A stretch of DNA of 29,425 bases, taken from positions 7,501-36,925 of the forward strand of contig ADNK01000303.1 of assembly GCA_000320545.1 (NCBI GenBank), given 5' to 3'. The notes beneath the pieces are model-generated. The model made no database searches and was not told where the DNA came from. It saw only the letters and a list, made by a program, of their open reading frames with translations. The DNA is from Bigelowiella natans CCMP2755. Lineage: Eukaryota > Cercozoa > Chlorarachniophyceae. The translations under genes and the position numbers were made by a program. This document shows positions 11,514-23,049 of the stretch, one piece after another; within the stretch, counting starts at the first letter, position 1; each line of letters starts with the position of its first letter.

Positions 11514-13227
11514 CTAGCACCCACAACACCTTTGCGCTCTGGTTGCCATCGTAGCTTCAAATACCTCGGCATTCCGTTCCACCTGCTCGTCCGGCATGAA
11601 GAGCCCTTTTTTCGGCGACGTTTCGTCCCAGCCGTTCTGGAGCAACTCTGGCCAGTAAACAATGTACGACGAGGGGAAGCGGCTCCAGCTGCAGCCCTTG
11701 CCGAAGACCTGAGCCTCCTCGCCATTGTTCTTTCTTTTGTGTATTCTGCAGAACCCATCGGAGGGGTGGTGGAACCAGTAGGAAAAGGGCTTGCTGTATG
11801 GGTAGTGCCCGGGGGAAAATTCCGGGGAAGTCCCCTTTGCAATTGGTGCGGCATTGGGTAAAGGAACAGGCATCATGCCCGTGAAGGTGTTTGAGATCCG
11901 CAGCGAGTCTGGATCACAATAGCAGTCTCGAGCTTGGTGCGGGGTTGTGTGCGATGCATTGGGTGGGCAGAAAGAATCGAGCACGTGCTGTGGCTGATGG
12001 GCGAGCACACGATCGAACCAAAGATCGCAGCCGCAGGCGGGGGAGGTATCGTTGCCTTGATTCTCGCAGCCGAGGTAGTCTGAGAACGCGCTGGAGCCAT
12101 TCGTTGTGTTTGTATTTGGGATGGAAACGTCGAGTACTTCCACGCAATAGCGGGTGAACGGACTACGTGTCATCTGGATATGAATACATGCATACATAAA
12201 TGGACTAGCAGGACGACGAGTCCCACAGAGCAGGTGGCAAAATAAAGGAAGATTTGTTCAAGCTTACATACATTGAAGAATCTCGAGCAATCGCAATCTT
12301 CGCACATGCAGCTGGATAGGAACATGACCTCCCCCCTCGCGTCTGCGGAGTCATGATTCTCCAGGAAATCTGGGAGCAATCCCCCCCTCTCGGATATGCG
12401 GAAAACTTCTAAATATTTTACGTTCTTTCTCCCCGTGGAAAAGGGAACTTCGTCGCTCCACGCATCCGCTCCCCCTCCCTTTAATCCCACGCGAACCCTG
12501 TATCTAAATAGATTACAGTGAGTCAGATATGTTGAGAGCGAGCTCGATGCATGAGATGTTACAGTGAGTCAGATATGTTGAGAGCGAGCTCGATGCATGA
12601 GATGTTACTTCTCATATTCACTCACGTTGTCGCCAATTGTAGTCCTTCGATCGTAGCATGAGTAGCATTTCCAACCGTCAAGCTAGAAACGCGCTCACTA
12701 CCCCCTTCCCGACGGTACTCGATTACAAAGTTGTAATCGGCATTCCCCGCCTCAAGAGGAGGAGGAGGAGACCAAGCAAGCCCTATAGAGTCCATCTGCA
12801 AGGACCCACGCCTTTTCAGACTACGTGGAGAACAGATATTGAGATCCTTCGTTCTGCAGAGCACAGGGTCGCTCAACCCGCCCCAGCCGTACGATTCCAT
12901 GGCTGCGTCCTTGGAGTGCCCACGCACCCAGAATCGATATGTCGCATTTGGCTGCAGATCGATGATTTCCACTGGAGAACTAACCGAAGTTACTGAAAGG
13001 AAAGGGCGGGATTGAGGTTCATTGGTATCGTCGCCTTCACCCTGAACCAAGGCCACCTCAACATCATACAAATCTGCCCATGGCGATTCTGCGAATCCGA
13101 TTGAAACGAAGACAGTGCCTTGACTTTCGCACCAGATTGATGATGCCGTGTGTCCTGCTTTAGAGGCTAGTGGGGTGATCAGGAGAAGTACCATGGCTTT
13201 TAGACCATGAATTTGCGCCCTATCCAT
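11514..13227 (-). CDS. Secreted FN3-domain protein with Cys-rich C-terminal region of unknown family (three exons)
   Basis: Exons (5' to 3') 13227-12626, 12503-12272 and 12173-11514 give 497 aa; donors are GTGAGT and GTATGT. Residues 1-25 are a signal peptide (GLKAMVLLLITPLASKAG). Two fibronectin type III-like domains follow: about 28-125 (IIDLQPNATYRFWVRG is the late-strand Tyr-corner region) and about 130-245 (SIGLAWSPPPP, then TIEGLQLATTYRVRVG across intron 1). The remaining about 250 residues have Cys pairs such as CMCEDCDC, CGC and CYC, several N-glycosylation sequons, and Trp/His/Tyr-rich blocks (KPFSYWFHHPSDGFC, CSWSRFPSS). I do not recognise this part. It is probably an extracellular or wall protein with disulfides. 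The tail could extend by another exon past 11514, but a TAG is present there in frame. It shares a 389-bp upstream region with the divergent protease gene. Confidence 0.8.
12513..12608. repeat. 46-bp direct tandem duplication inside intron 1 of the FN3 gene
   Basis: Two identical adjacent 46-bp copies (12513-12558 and 12559-12604) plus four further matching bases. The unit contains GTGAGTCAGATATG and GAGCTCGATGCATGAG. The copies show no difference, which suggests a recent duplication or an assembly artefact. Confidence 0.95.
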
Positions 13228-13616
13228 TGAGAGCGTAGAGCCTAGAGTAGCTCGATATGGGGTGGGGCGGGTGTCGCCCGAGTTCCGTCGGCCTGGGAGT
13301 GAAGTTAAAAATTAGAAAGCAAAAGTTGCTTGCATGTCGCAGTAGTAAATTTCCATCCGATTTCAACGAACCACTTTTGTTCAAAAACGACCACGCATTT
13401 GCCCAAACGACAAATATCTTCATCGGATTTTTGCTTAACTAAGGAAGGTCTTTGGATTCGGTCAACGGATTTTGTTGAAACTTGACGGTTCGTCGCTGTG
13501 CAAAGGCCTTCGTTGTTCGAATAAGACCTAGAGACTCTGCTTATCCTATGTCGCATCAGTAAAACACCCTGAAATAAATGCTCCCATCACTCTCTCTCCC
13601 TGGTGCTAGCACAATC
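13228..13616. promoter_or_regulatory. Divergent promoter region of FN3 and cysteine protease genes
   Basis: A 389-bp gap between two oppositely directed starts, both encoding signal-peptide proteins. It probably holds both promoters and 5' UTRs. No recognised core element was found. An in-frame Met at 13578 could be an alternative start for the protease, but 13617 opens a better signal peptide. Confidence 0.45.
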
Positions 13617-15439
13617 ATGGCTCCTCTTGTTGGGGTAGTGGTTTTGTCTTTGGCCTTTGCCAAAGCAAACGCCTTGCAACCCATTCTGGAGGAAAATACC
13701 CCGGTATTCTTAATGTGTCTAGGTTCAGTTGCCACGGTTTCGAATATCGAATTTGCACATGATCATAGGAGGGTTCAGTGTTGCAACAAGAATCCTTTCT
13801 GGCAAAGTATGTGGAGTACTCAGGATATATGTAAGTCGTCCTCAGACTGTCCTTTGCAAGAATTGAAAAGAGTGACGACACTGACTGAAAAGTCAGAGTG
13901 ACATGTACGTAGTGATGCATGTGCACACAAGCTATTTTTGGATTTTGGTAAGGTCAGATTTATCTCACATTTCATGCAATGATGTAGAAAATGTCCTGCA
14001 CAGGCCAAATCATAACCATTTTAGAACTTGGTTGGAAGTTCATAGAAAGAACTACACTTCTGAGGAAATATTCCAGATTTGTTACGAAAAATGGAGAGGT
14101 AATGTGCATTGACTAATAGACAAGCTATCCCACAAAAAGTAAATGTAAATTGTTTCAGAAAATTTGGAGACTGTGGTAAAGCACAACAAAGAGGCTGCTA
14201 ATGGTCGTCATGGTTTCACCGTATCCATGAATTCAATGGCAGATTTGTCTTCCGAGGATTTTCACAGATTATATCTTCAGAAAAATCACAGCCTCCCTTT
14301 TGGAAAGCCTACATCCATTGCCAACATTGAAGGGAAAAATATAATTTTGCCCAATAACTGGAATTGGAACGATAAAGGTGTAATAACGGAACCTAGGAAA
14401 CAAGGACACTGCGGCTCATGTTGGGTAAGAAGTGAAATTTTCTCAACCTTGAAGAAATAGATAACGTGTTCTTTCCCTACATCCTTGAAGGCATTCGCTT
14501 CAGTTGGAGCAATCGAGGGATTCTACAACAATGCACATCGCGACGATGGCATAAGTGGGATGTGTAGTGACACTTGTGGACCAAATAAAGTATTCTTTGA
14601 AACAAGTTACATGTTAATTTTAGAATGAATTGATAAGATGATGTGTATCACTAGTTGAAATGCTGTCGCTTTAGTGTTCAAGAGATTGTCGACTGCACAG
14701 CGTCTGGGACATTCACATGCGATTACGGAGGAGAAATGACACGGGCCTTTTATGAACTTGCTTCGAAGAGAAATTCTCTCATCTCCATTGACGATGAATA
14801 TCCATACGTTAGTGGACGCACCCGCATGCTTGGAAAATGTAAAGCTTCTTTGAAGTCGCATGAGATGCTGAAACGAGTTGACTCTGGAGTAAAAGGATTC
14901 GCAAAAGTGGAGTCACGGAATGAAGATGCCCTGAAACGTGCCGTATTTGTCAGAGCTGGTGTGTCTGCTGCTGTTTGTGCTTCAAGTAATTTATTTCAGC
15001 TCTATTCAAAGGGAGTCTTTGACTATCAAGGCTGTGGAAAGAAGGTTATCCTCTAATTTTTCCTTTTGTGTTCCTTGTATGATGACCTATTTCTGGTGGT
15101 AAGGTAAACCATGGTATTCTCCTCATCGGTTACGGCGAAGACTATGGAGACTTTAATGATGAGGGTACTAACTACTTCAGTAATCATAGAAATGGGGAAA
15201 GAAAAAGAAGTGACTGCGAGCATTGCATCATATCAGGGGTAAGGGCGCAATCAAAATCACCATATTGGGTAATAAAGAATTCTTGGGGAAAAGATTGGGG
15301 CATGAATGGACACATGCTCCTTGCAAGAAATTCCAATCTCTGTGGAATAGCAACCGAGGCGGTGTTCCCTGTTGGAGCCTCTGAACTAGAAGAAGCGAGC
15401 GACGATGTAGACGATGACAAATGGAGTCTCCTCGACTAA
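13617..15439 (+). CDS. Secreted papain-family (C1) cysteine protease precursor (six exons)
   Basis: Exons 13617-13806, 13988-14098, 14159-14424, 14491-14589, 14655-15044 and 15104-15439 give 463 aa in phase. A signal peptide ([15 protein letters not shown]) is followed by a propeptide resembling inhibitor I29: [14 protein letters not shown], then [14 protein letters not shown] in place of the ERFNIN/GNFD-type blocks. The mature enzyme shows the oxyanion Gln and catalytic Cys in KQGHCGSCW (Cys188, split by intron 3 just before [11 protein letters not shown]), SVQEIVDC, the catalytic His in [11 protein letters not shown] (His355) and Asn in [12 protein letters not shown] (Asn411). The His-Asn spacing of 56 residues far exceeds papain's, because of an inserted charged Cys-containing loop. 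The C-terminus is acidic (DDVDDDKW). It should act in lysosome, vacuole or outside the cell after propeptide removal. The intron 4 junction is the least sure. Confidence 0.91.
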
Positions 15440-15960
15440 CATTCATGCGCACAACTTCAGACCTCGATGCTAGAATGGTCACCATGGTCACATGATGCTA
15501 GCTAGCTAGGATGCGAAATTTCGTTCCATCAATGTTTTCATGCTAGCATGGCTAGATGGCTAGATTGGCACGAGCTAGCGAGCACAGCTGGCTAGCTGGA
15601 TGATCAAACACCGTCTTGCAGGCAAAAAGATGCAAATTTGGGAGGGAAAAAGTGCAGATGTACTTGCATCTAGGCATCTAGACGCACATGTCTTGCTGCT
15701 TGTGCGCAAAAGCACTGCAATGAAATTTGACAGATCAAAGCCACACTAGCACACATGATCGGCATTCTCAATTTTGCACGCAACTTGCGTAGTTTGTCCA
15801 CATTGCTAGATTGCATTCAAACGTGCAACACCATGATTCAACACCATTATGTGTGAAGGTTTCACTAATAAAACGTAAATTTCATTCTTCATGTGACACA
15901 ATTTTACAATCATCTTCAATGCATTTTGCTGTTGAGATTAGATAGGATTGCAGCGGTTTT
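15440..15960. other. Intergenic region between convergent protease and Patched-like genes
   Basis: A 521-bp tail-to-tail spacer rich in GCTAGC/CTAGCTAG near 15497-15600 and TGCA words. An AATAAA at 15867-15872 could be a polyadenylation signal for the protease, although it is over 400 bp from the stop. No gene is supported. Confidence 0.55.
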
Positions 15961-17990
15961 CTACACCTGGCTATCATTGCCATCGTCAATTCCCGCTTTT
16001 GCTTCCGCAAGTATTTCTTGCTGTGTTACCGTAACTGCCATCTCTGTCTCACCATTGATCTTCGAGTCCCCCCTTCCTTTCACAGCCCACATATCGAAAC
16101 CAGCTCTTTTCTTGGCGGGATATGACTCAGGATGAGCACTATTTCTTCCGTGAAAAGCAGCAGCACCTTTGAATTTTTCGATGCCGTTGTCGTCTTCATC
16201 AAGAGAATCACCCCCTAGGAAGGAGAGGACAACAGGGAGGACAACCAAGCCGTGGAAACCGCCCAGCACCGTGGTCAGAGTGAACATCTGAAAGAACACC
16301 TGGAACACATACCTACAAGAGACACGGACAGAGGATTATGAATTCACGCATTAGATGATGCACCAAACCATCAACGAGCAGAGGATTTCACATGTCCAAA
16401 GCACGCACATACGCAAGCATGAAGGGAGGTAAGGAGAAAGGCGAGAGAGAGAGATATCACAGCTGACACGCTACAAGTCCCAAAAAACACTGCTATTACT
16501 ATTTCTTCTACTACTACTACGACTACTTCTAAGTTACGTTTGTGCATTGGCGAGAACAAGGATAGCCAAGAAAGTGGAGAATATCGCATTGAAGACGGGA
16601 GGTCCAGTCGTGAGAAGGGCTTTTCTGGCACGCTCGTCTGCAGGGCCGCGCGCCTCTTTAAATGCGTGACCGATATGCGCGGAGTAGTCTACGCTGAGGC
16701 CGACGGCGATGAGGAGGAATATTGTAACAACAAAATTGATTTGGACGCCCCAGAAGTATGCCAAACCAAACACGTCGAGCACAGTTGCACCTATGGCCAT
16801 CACCACGGAGAAAACGACCTAGTACCGTGGCGAAAGAACACAGCATTAGCAGCAGCATCAGCAGCAGGAGGAGTCGCAGAGAGACAGAGAGAGGACCGGG
16901 TGATTGGTTCTGAGATGTGCCTATGAATCGCCCACACGCACACAAATCGAGCTAGCTAATATCTATCCGTTAACGCTCATTTGACACCACCCTGTTCTTC
17001 TTTCCTTTGAAAGGGCAAGTAGGACCTCCCCCCCCGTCACCCAAAAAAGAAGCTGGCTGTTTCCTTTTACTACTACTACTACTACCACTACCGGCGCGCT
17101 GTAGAGAAGCAGGAAGACGATGGTGGCCATCACGCCAAGGGCGATGCCGAGGTTCTTGACGAGCTCTTCCCGGATGAACCCGAAGCGCTCCCAAAAGATG
17201 AATTCCGTCGCGAACACGCGCGCATCGTCGTAGTTCATCGCGTCGGAGAGGTCGGATCGAAGGTTTTGCATGGCCTCGTAACGCTCCTGGCCGGTTCCTG
17301 AGAACCTGTGCAATGGCAAGCACATGCTGTCACTTCTTCTGCTGCTAAGAAATTGATCATGCCCAGAGACCAACTAGGCACAGGTTGCGGGGCGCGTCGG
17401 GGGGGGGGGGGGGGGGGGTCGTCGATCTGCGAGACCAGTCATATGTGACATATATCCTACTCGGATTGGCCGATTTGAGCGGCGGAACGGGTAGCGAAGA
17501 TGCCTGCCACGGGGTCCATGTCGTCAATGAACTGGATGTCTCCCCCGAATCTCTCGCCTTCAGAGGAGTTCAAGAAAGCCTGGGGGAGGAGGGAGAGGGG
17601 GGTGGAAACGGATACATGGGTTGTAGAATTGATTTGGGGATTTATAGACAAAAAGAGGGGGGGGGGGGGGGTAGACGAGGAGTTATTGAAAGGGATACCT
17701 GTAGCCCTGTATAAAAGAGTGTAGCGTTTGTGACGGCATTAATGGACGCGTTGTAAGCTGAGGAATAAGGCTGGGTCTCTGCAGCCCATGACAAGTATCC
17801 GCTATACCAAAAGTCGGACGTTTCGGGAACAACCTGGGCGTGTATATGTATGTGTGTGTGGTTGTCACAACACTATCTCCAAGGGTTAGGGCGGGGAAGG
17901 AAGAGGGAGTGAGAGAGGGGGGGGGGGGGAGGCGAAACTACGAAGAGGATGAGACATCAAAAATAATGCAGGCATGCATTTAAAGACGAG

Positions 17991-18030
<40 letters not shown>

Positions 18031-18238
18031 CACGTATGAACGCACCTCCCTGGAAGAAGTGAGGAATCTGCCCACCGAATTGAGCTCCTCCTGGCGCGCA
18101 AAGTAGTCTATATCTTTTATGTACACATCAAAGACCGTCGTCTGCGTGAAAAACCTGTTTGTCCGTAGCAGCAGCAGCAGCAGCAGCAGAGCAAGACGAT
18201 CAATGGTCGATTGCATGGCATTGTGGGAGATTAGCGCC

Positions 18239-18274
<36 letters not shown>

Positions 18275-19268
18275 GTGTAACTGACTCGTTCGCTACATCG
18301 ATGCTGTCCCGCAGGTATGAGTCCGGTGGCAAGAACCAGTCTTTTGCAAGAAAAATGAGGTGCAGGGCGGGGGAGAAGAGAAGGGGCGAAATCATCAGCA
18401 AAGTGAGAGGAGTGAAAAGAGATTTGAAATGCGTGTGGCGGAAGTACTCAGGAGAAAGGGGAGACACAGAGTAGAAAGGGATGGTGGTGAATAACTGGAA
18501 TGGTACGAACTCCCCCCCCACCCTCTCAAAATACTAGAGCTACTCAACCAACTACGATGATGGAGCGATGCTCCCACTGCTCTGCTACATAAACACCCCC
18601 AAAAACTAAAAAGGACGCTGCGGTTTGGTCGATCGATCGATCGATCGATGGATGGATGGATGGATAGATAAATAGATAGATAGATAGATAATAGCAGTAG
18701 TTCTAGCAGCGGAGAGGCAGCCAACCCGCTCTGAAGTTTGTCTCCATTTGGTTCACACCGAAGCTGGAAAGTCCAATGAGCGTCAGGAACGCCATCAATA
18801 CCCCGATTCGTGCCGGCCACGTCATCAGCAGCTTGCCGTACTCGCGGAACACCGGCGTGGAAACGTCCTGTTTGACGGCTTTACAGTGCAGGCAGCAGAA
18901 ACCGCGCGCTGGGGATCGGTAGGGCTGGAACTCTTCGTCGCCATCCTTGCAGCACAACGCGATATCGAGGCGCTTCGCGTGCGCTCGGCGAGCGTCGAGA
19001 GTGAGGCAAGCCATGAAGAACGTCACCTGGCGCAAGATAGTGTTGTTTGTCGCCGTCGCTGCTATCCGTGTGTGCGTATACGAATCATCCTTCCTACTGC
19101 TGCTGCTGCTACTGCTACTGCTACTACTACTACTATCACTACAGCTGCCACCACTTGCTGCTGCTGCCGCAACTGATGCTCCATTACCTGGAAGAAGAAG
19201 TCAAAGACAACTCCAAGCCCTGCATACACGCAGAAGGATGACAGCGCTGGGATGTTGGTGGTCGATCT

Positions 19269-19315
<47 letters not shown>

Positions 19316-21952
19316 CGAATGGAGGAGGTTATGATCAAGATGACGCAACTATAACGATTAAGCTGATGGTGATGATGCGTTCCCTGAGAGAACTGTCGTT
19401 TTTTTCCGGGAAAACATTGCAAGAATAGCACCAATGAAGGTGATCATTACTCTCATTCCTCCGAGGAAAGTGTATGGGAAAATCGATTCTCAAAACAACC
19501 ATCGTCATCACTGTACTAGCTTGCTGAAAGGACGAATCTTTCTTTTATATTATCACAACGGCGCAAGGGAAGAATGAAAAACGAACCCGATGGCAAAGGC
19601 CAGGAAATCAGTAAGTGAGGTGATGAGAATCGACATGCCACCCGTCCGCATCGCCATCTCGATCGCCTAGAATTCGTACCAGTGTGAAGGACGAAGATGG
19701 ATCGAGGGAGGGCAGGGGCACAAGGATAGCAACACGGTGGCAATAATAACGACAATCAATTCAGGAATGATCTTACTTGTCCCAACCATACTTCACCACT
19801 CTCCATCAAGGGTTACCCCCTCCTCCCCCCCCCCCCCCCCCTTCCCCAGTCCTCCATCTTGTACCTCTTCGTAACCAGTCCCTTTATCCCCCTTCTCTAG
19901 CGCCTGCTGGTAGTGCGTGACCAGGATGAACGCGTCGTCCACCCCCAGTCCCACGAGGAGGAAGGGGATGATGCCGTGGAGGGGGGAGTAGAACTCCCCG
20001 AACGCAGAGGCGAGACCCTATCGATGTTTATGTACATGCGTGGCGTGTTTGCATCAAGAACAGCACTCATTCTAATGCGAAGCGACTGAGCGCGCACACA
20101 AACTGTTGATGCTGTGAGTCTACGACTCATTACTACTTCGACAAGAAGCAAACTCTCTCCAGTGATACTACATAGTTACCCAGGAGGCCGCTAGCGCCAT
20201 GCCAATCGATATGACAGCCGTCATAGAGAGCCCCATCATGCAGTCGACCTTGTCGCGGCGTCCCAGCGTGAGAAAGAGGTAACTGAATAGGGTGGTGGTG
20301 ATGATGATGATAATGATGACGATGATAACGATGATGATAGAGAAAGGCGCAGGGAGGGGGAAGATAGCGATGATTAGGACAATATCATAACGATGGCGAT
20401 CACGACAACTCACACGATGATGATAATGAAGGCAATGGTCAGACTGTTACTATCTTGCTCAATCGCTCGGCCAAACTCTTCGGACCACGAGCTCGCAAAC
20501 TGTGGGAACGTCTCCAACGGGGAATTATCACCACGGAAGATGTCTATTCCCTCCGCTTCCCACGGCTCGCCAACCACGTCTGTGCGCTCCCCATCGCGCT
20601 CAACTGATTGATTATTAAGAGAGAGAGTGATAGTAGTAGACGGGTTAACAAGGCGGTACGCAGTGCACGATGAAGGATTCGTGGCCGTTAGTTTCATCAT
20701 CATCATCATCATTATTTCCATTACAACCACCATGAACGGTATCATCGACGCTATGGCACACCTGCGTGCTCGTCAAGAACGTACACGCCTCGGTAGGCGC
20801 GGATGTTCCCATCGCCATCAAATCCGATAATATCATCCTTAGAGAACTCCCTCCCCGACTCCAAGACGTAAAAGCTGTCGTTGTTAATACGCCGAATGAT
20901 CTCCTCCTCGGTTAACGAGGCTATCACGGCCTAATTATATGATTCACACATGTCGATTATACGAATTGCTCCACACGAGGAAGAACACATGTCCATTTAG
21001 ATTGAGATTTAAACATAAAGCATATGTATTTCTGTGTAAGCGGCCATCTCACTTGCTACATCTCTATCATCTTGCCCTTTCCCGTCGCATACACTACTCC
21101 TAGCCTTCACGATGTACCCCACCCCGCCATACTCTACCTCATCGTAGTCGAAGAGGTCAAGAACAGTGGTGGTCGCGCAGGTGTCCCCTGTACGCAGGCA
21201 GGCACGCTCATAGTCCCATTTTCCCGGGAACTCATCTGTGTTGGACGACGCGGAAACATTGATGGCGAGCACGCGCTGGTGTAGGTCGTAGAGCCTTTGA
21301 ATTGCCGCCGGTGACGTGATGGACACGCCCCCCCTTGCAGTCGCGTAGTACAGATTAAACCTGTTGTTTTTTTAAGGTGTGTGTGCAGCTGTGGTTATTG
21401 CTGCTGTTATTTTGTTCGATGGGTGGATGACCTACTAATGCAGCACATGCACCGATTCTGCATGAAGGCAGGCTCACATTCACGCAGAAAACAAGTACAT
21501 GCACATAACTTGCATTAGCACAACACCCCTCCCCTTGATAGCGAATGGGTTGACCTGACGCGGTTGTTCCAAACTGAGGAGACGTAGTCCTCGTCTGTCA
21601 GCGCTTCAGTGCCCTGAAGTACCCACAGCTCCTCCGGCCGTGACTCTGTTTCGAAGCGCAAGAAGCCAATCGAACAGAGGCCGCAGATCAAGGACGAAAC
21701 TAAGATGACAGTCCAGGGGTAGCGAGCGGTGAATTTGCCGAACGATCCAAACCCTTCCTCAACGGCCTCGAGACCCCATGCTACGCATCTCGTTAGGCAG
21801 TTCTCGTTGCTATACACTTTGCTCTCCCCGCCATCTGCGGTTCCTACACCATTGGTGGTAGTGGTTACGCCCTCCGCGTACGTGGAGTTTCCACGATTGA
21901 AAGCTGCGGCCGACGACATGCCTCCGAGTTGCGAAGGTTTCCTATTCTGCAT
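15961..21952 (-). CDS. Patched/PTCHD-like RND transporter with sterol-sensing domain (16 exons)
   Basis: Exons, 5' to 3': 21952-21555, 21360-21060, 20930-20762, 20603-20414, 20282-20180, 20017-19865, 19666-19587, 19266-19188, 19026-18726, 18340-18286, 18154-18046, 17833-17699, 17579-17461, 17305-17092, 16818-16538, 16312-15961. They total 3039 nt (1012 aa) with every phase matching. TM1 is near residues 80-99 (PWTVILVSSLICGLCSIGFL), then a large lumenal loop to about 340. The sterol-sensing block (about 340-505) holds LLVGLGVDDAFILV (412-417 = GVDDAF, the TM4 acidic pair of Patched/NPC1). TM7 is near 562-581; the second loop starts DWFLPPDSYL; TM10 carries AVGLSVDYSAHIGHAF (842-850); the end is GLVVLPVVLSFLGG plus a polar tail. 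No NPC1 N-terminal cholesterol-binding domain precedes TM1, so it is Patched/PTCHD/PTR-like rather than NPC1. Probable role: proton- or cation-driven sterol or lipid export. The first Met opens a Ser/Gly/Thr-rich cytosolic tail. Confidence 0.92.
17071..17091 (-). repeat. In-frame GTA repeat at the donor of intron 14, Patched-like gene
   Basis: Read on the gene's strand, the intron begins directly after codon CCG with GTA GTG and further GTA units, continuing in frame as Val codons. Several equally spaced GT dinucleotides therefore compete as donor. Confidence 0.85.
17399..17418. repeat. Homopolymer G run (C on the gene strand), intron 13
   Basis: Twenty consecutive G on the + strand inside intron 13 of the Patched-like gene. 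Other G runs occur at about 17657-17671 and 17916-17929 and a C run at 19825-19841, all intronic. Lengths may be affected by sequencing. Confidence 0.9.
17993..18028. repeat. (CA)n microsatellite, intron 11 of the Patched-like gene
   Basis: About 18 perfect CA units just downstream (gene sense) of the exon 11 donor. Confidence 0.95.
18167..18273. repeat. (AGC)n and (ATC)n trinucleotide tracts, intron 10 of the Patched-like gene
   Basis: AGC units at 18167-18189 and eleven ATC units at 18241-18273, both in the 131-bp intron between exons 10 and 11. On the gene strand the ATC tract reads (ATG)n shortly after the GTCAGT donor and is open in frame, so it mimics a Met run. Confidence 0.9.
18629..18690. 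repeat. Compound tetranucleotide tract (GATC)n(GATG)n(GATA)n
   Basis: Three related tetranucleotide blocks in succession within intron 9 of the Patched-like gene, grading from GATC through GATG to GATA by single-base changes. Confidence 0.93.
19274..19312. repeat. (AG)n microsatellite, intron 7 of the Patched-like gene
   Basis: About 19 AG units immediately upstream (gene sense) of the exon 8 acceptor. On the gene strand this is a (CT)n run, so it also serves as the polypyrimidine tract. Confidence 0.92.
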
Positions 21953-22702
21953 CTTCGCCGGTGTTACAACAGATCGCTGCTATCTCTGAACTATGTCGGG
22001 TTGAGATCTGGAGAATGGAGTGAAGACGATTTAATGAACAAGCAGGAATCGATTTGAACGTTGATCCTGAGACCATAGAAACGTGACTTTAAAAGATCCA
22101 AAGCATGAAAGTGAGCAGCAATCGGTTAAAAAGCACCGTCAATGGGCAGATGCCTCTAGTGCCGACGAAGATGAGATCGTGTCGCAAACGATAAATCCCA
22201 TGTATTTTCCGGTTCTGCAGGAACCGGCATGTGGGTTCCGCCACGTGCACCCTTCGTTTTCAAGCAATAATGGAAAATTCAGGGCATTTCCTCGAATTTT
22301 TACATGGTCGCCCAGAAAGTGCCGGCCCTTTGCTGTTTTGATTTCCTGACAAACCTTCCAAAGAACCTTCGAGAAAATGCTGCAGACGATTTCAATTGGA
22401 TTTCACCCAAAAAAATTGGCGATGATCTTCGGAGCGGTTAAAGCGGAACCCAAGCAATCAAGACAATCCGCCTGTAATTTTTACCTGAGACAACATTCCA
22501 TCCCCGTCCTACCGTATTTTCGCCATAGGAAGAGCTGATGAACAGTTGCACAAGTGCGCTGCGCGTACTGTAACAGATTCGAACCGGTAGCGCTCCAGCT
22601 TGAATACACCTGCCCCCAAATAGGTGTCGGGGGGAGAGTAAACTTGATCGACTTGATGATCAACATGGGGTAAAGCATCTTAACTTATCTGCAGGTTTCA
22701 TC
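21953..22702. promoter_or_regulatory. Head-to-head intergenic region of Patched-like and Dispatched-like genes
   Basis: 750 bp between the Met of the Patched-like gene and the proposed first Met of the Dispatched-like gene. It presumably contains both promoters. The frame at 22083-22349 has no domain. A CACGTG hexamer sits near 22240. A GGTTCGAATC word on the minus strand (22574-22588) resembles a tRNA B box but has no tRNA around it. No TATA element is obvious. Confidence 0.5.
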
Positions 22703-23014
22703 ATGGAGTCAGGCCACGAAGGAAGAGGATGCACGAGCATGTGCACGAAGCACGTGGCGAAGACTATCGTAATACTTCACGTACCAAAATGCAACTAACC
22801 TGCTGCAGATCGGCTTTTGAATCCTGATGCCTAATTGTCTAATTGATGTTCTCTGTTCTCGAATAGACTCACCACCCATTCAAGTTTCTGGGAATCACTG
22901 CCGCTGTGATCTTACTGTAAAAAATCCATCACACATTCCGAAGCTCTGACTGAACCGCATCAACTTTGTCGACATATTTCAGGATGACTAAATGATACTT
23001 CTTCTCGATCTCTT

Positions 23015-23049
<35 letters not shown>

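Noticed and set aside
11532-12157. Plus-strand open frames opposite FN3 gene exon 3
   Set aside because: They are shadows of the GC-rich minus-strand coding exon, which has signal peptide, FN3 domains and matched splice phases.
22083-22349. 88-codon open frame between the head-to-head RND genes
   Set aside because: No similarity, no signal peptide, and no phase-consistent link to the Dispatched-like exons was found.
22574-22588. B-box-like GGTTCGAATC on the minus strand, suggesting a tRNA
   Set aside because: The flanking bases do not form a T-arm or acceptor stem and no A box or anticodon arm fits.
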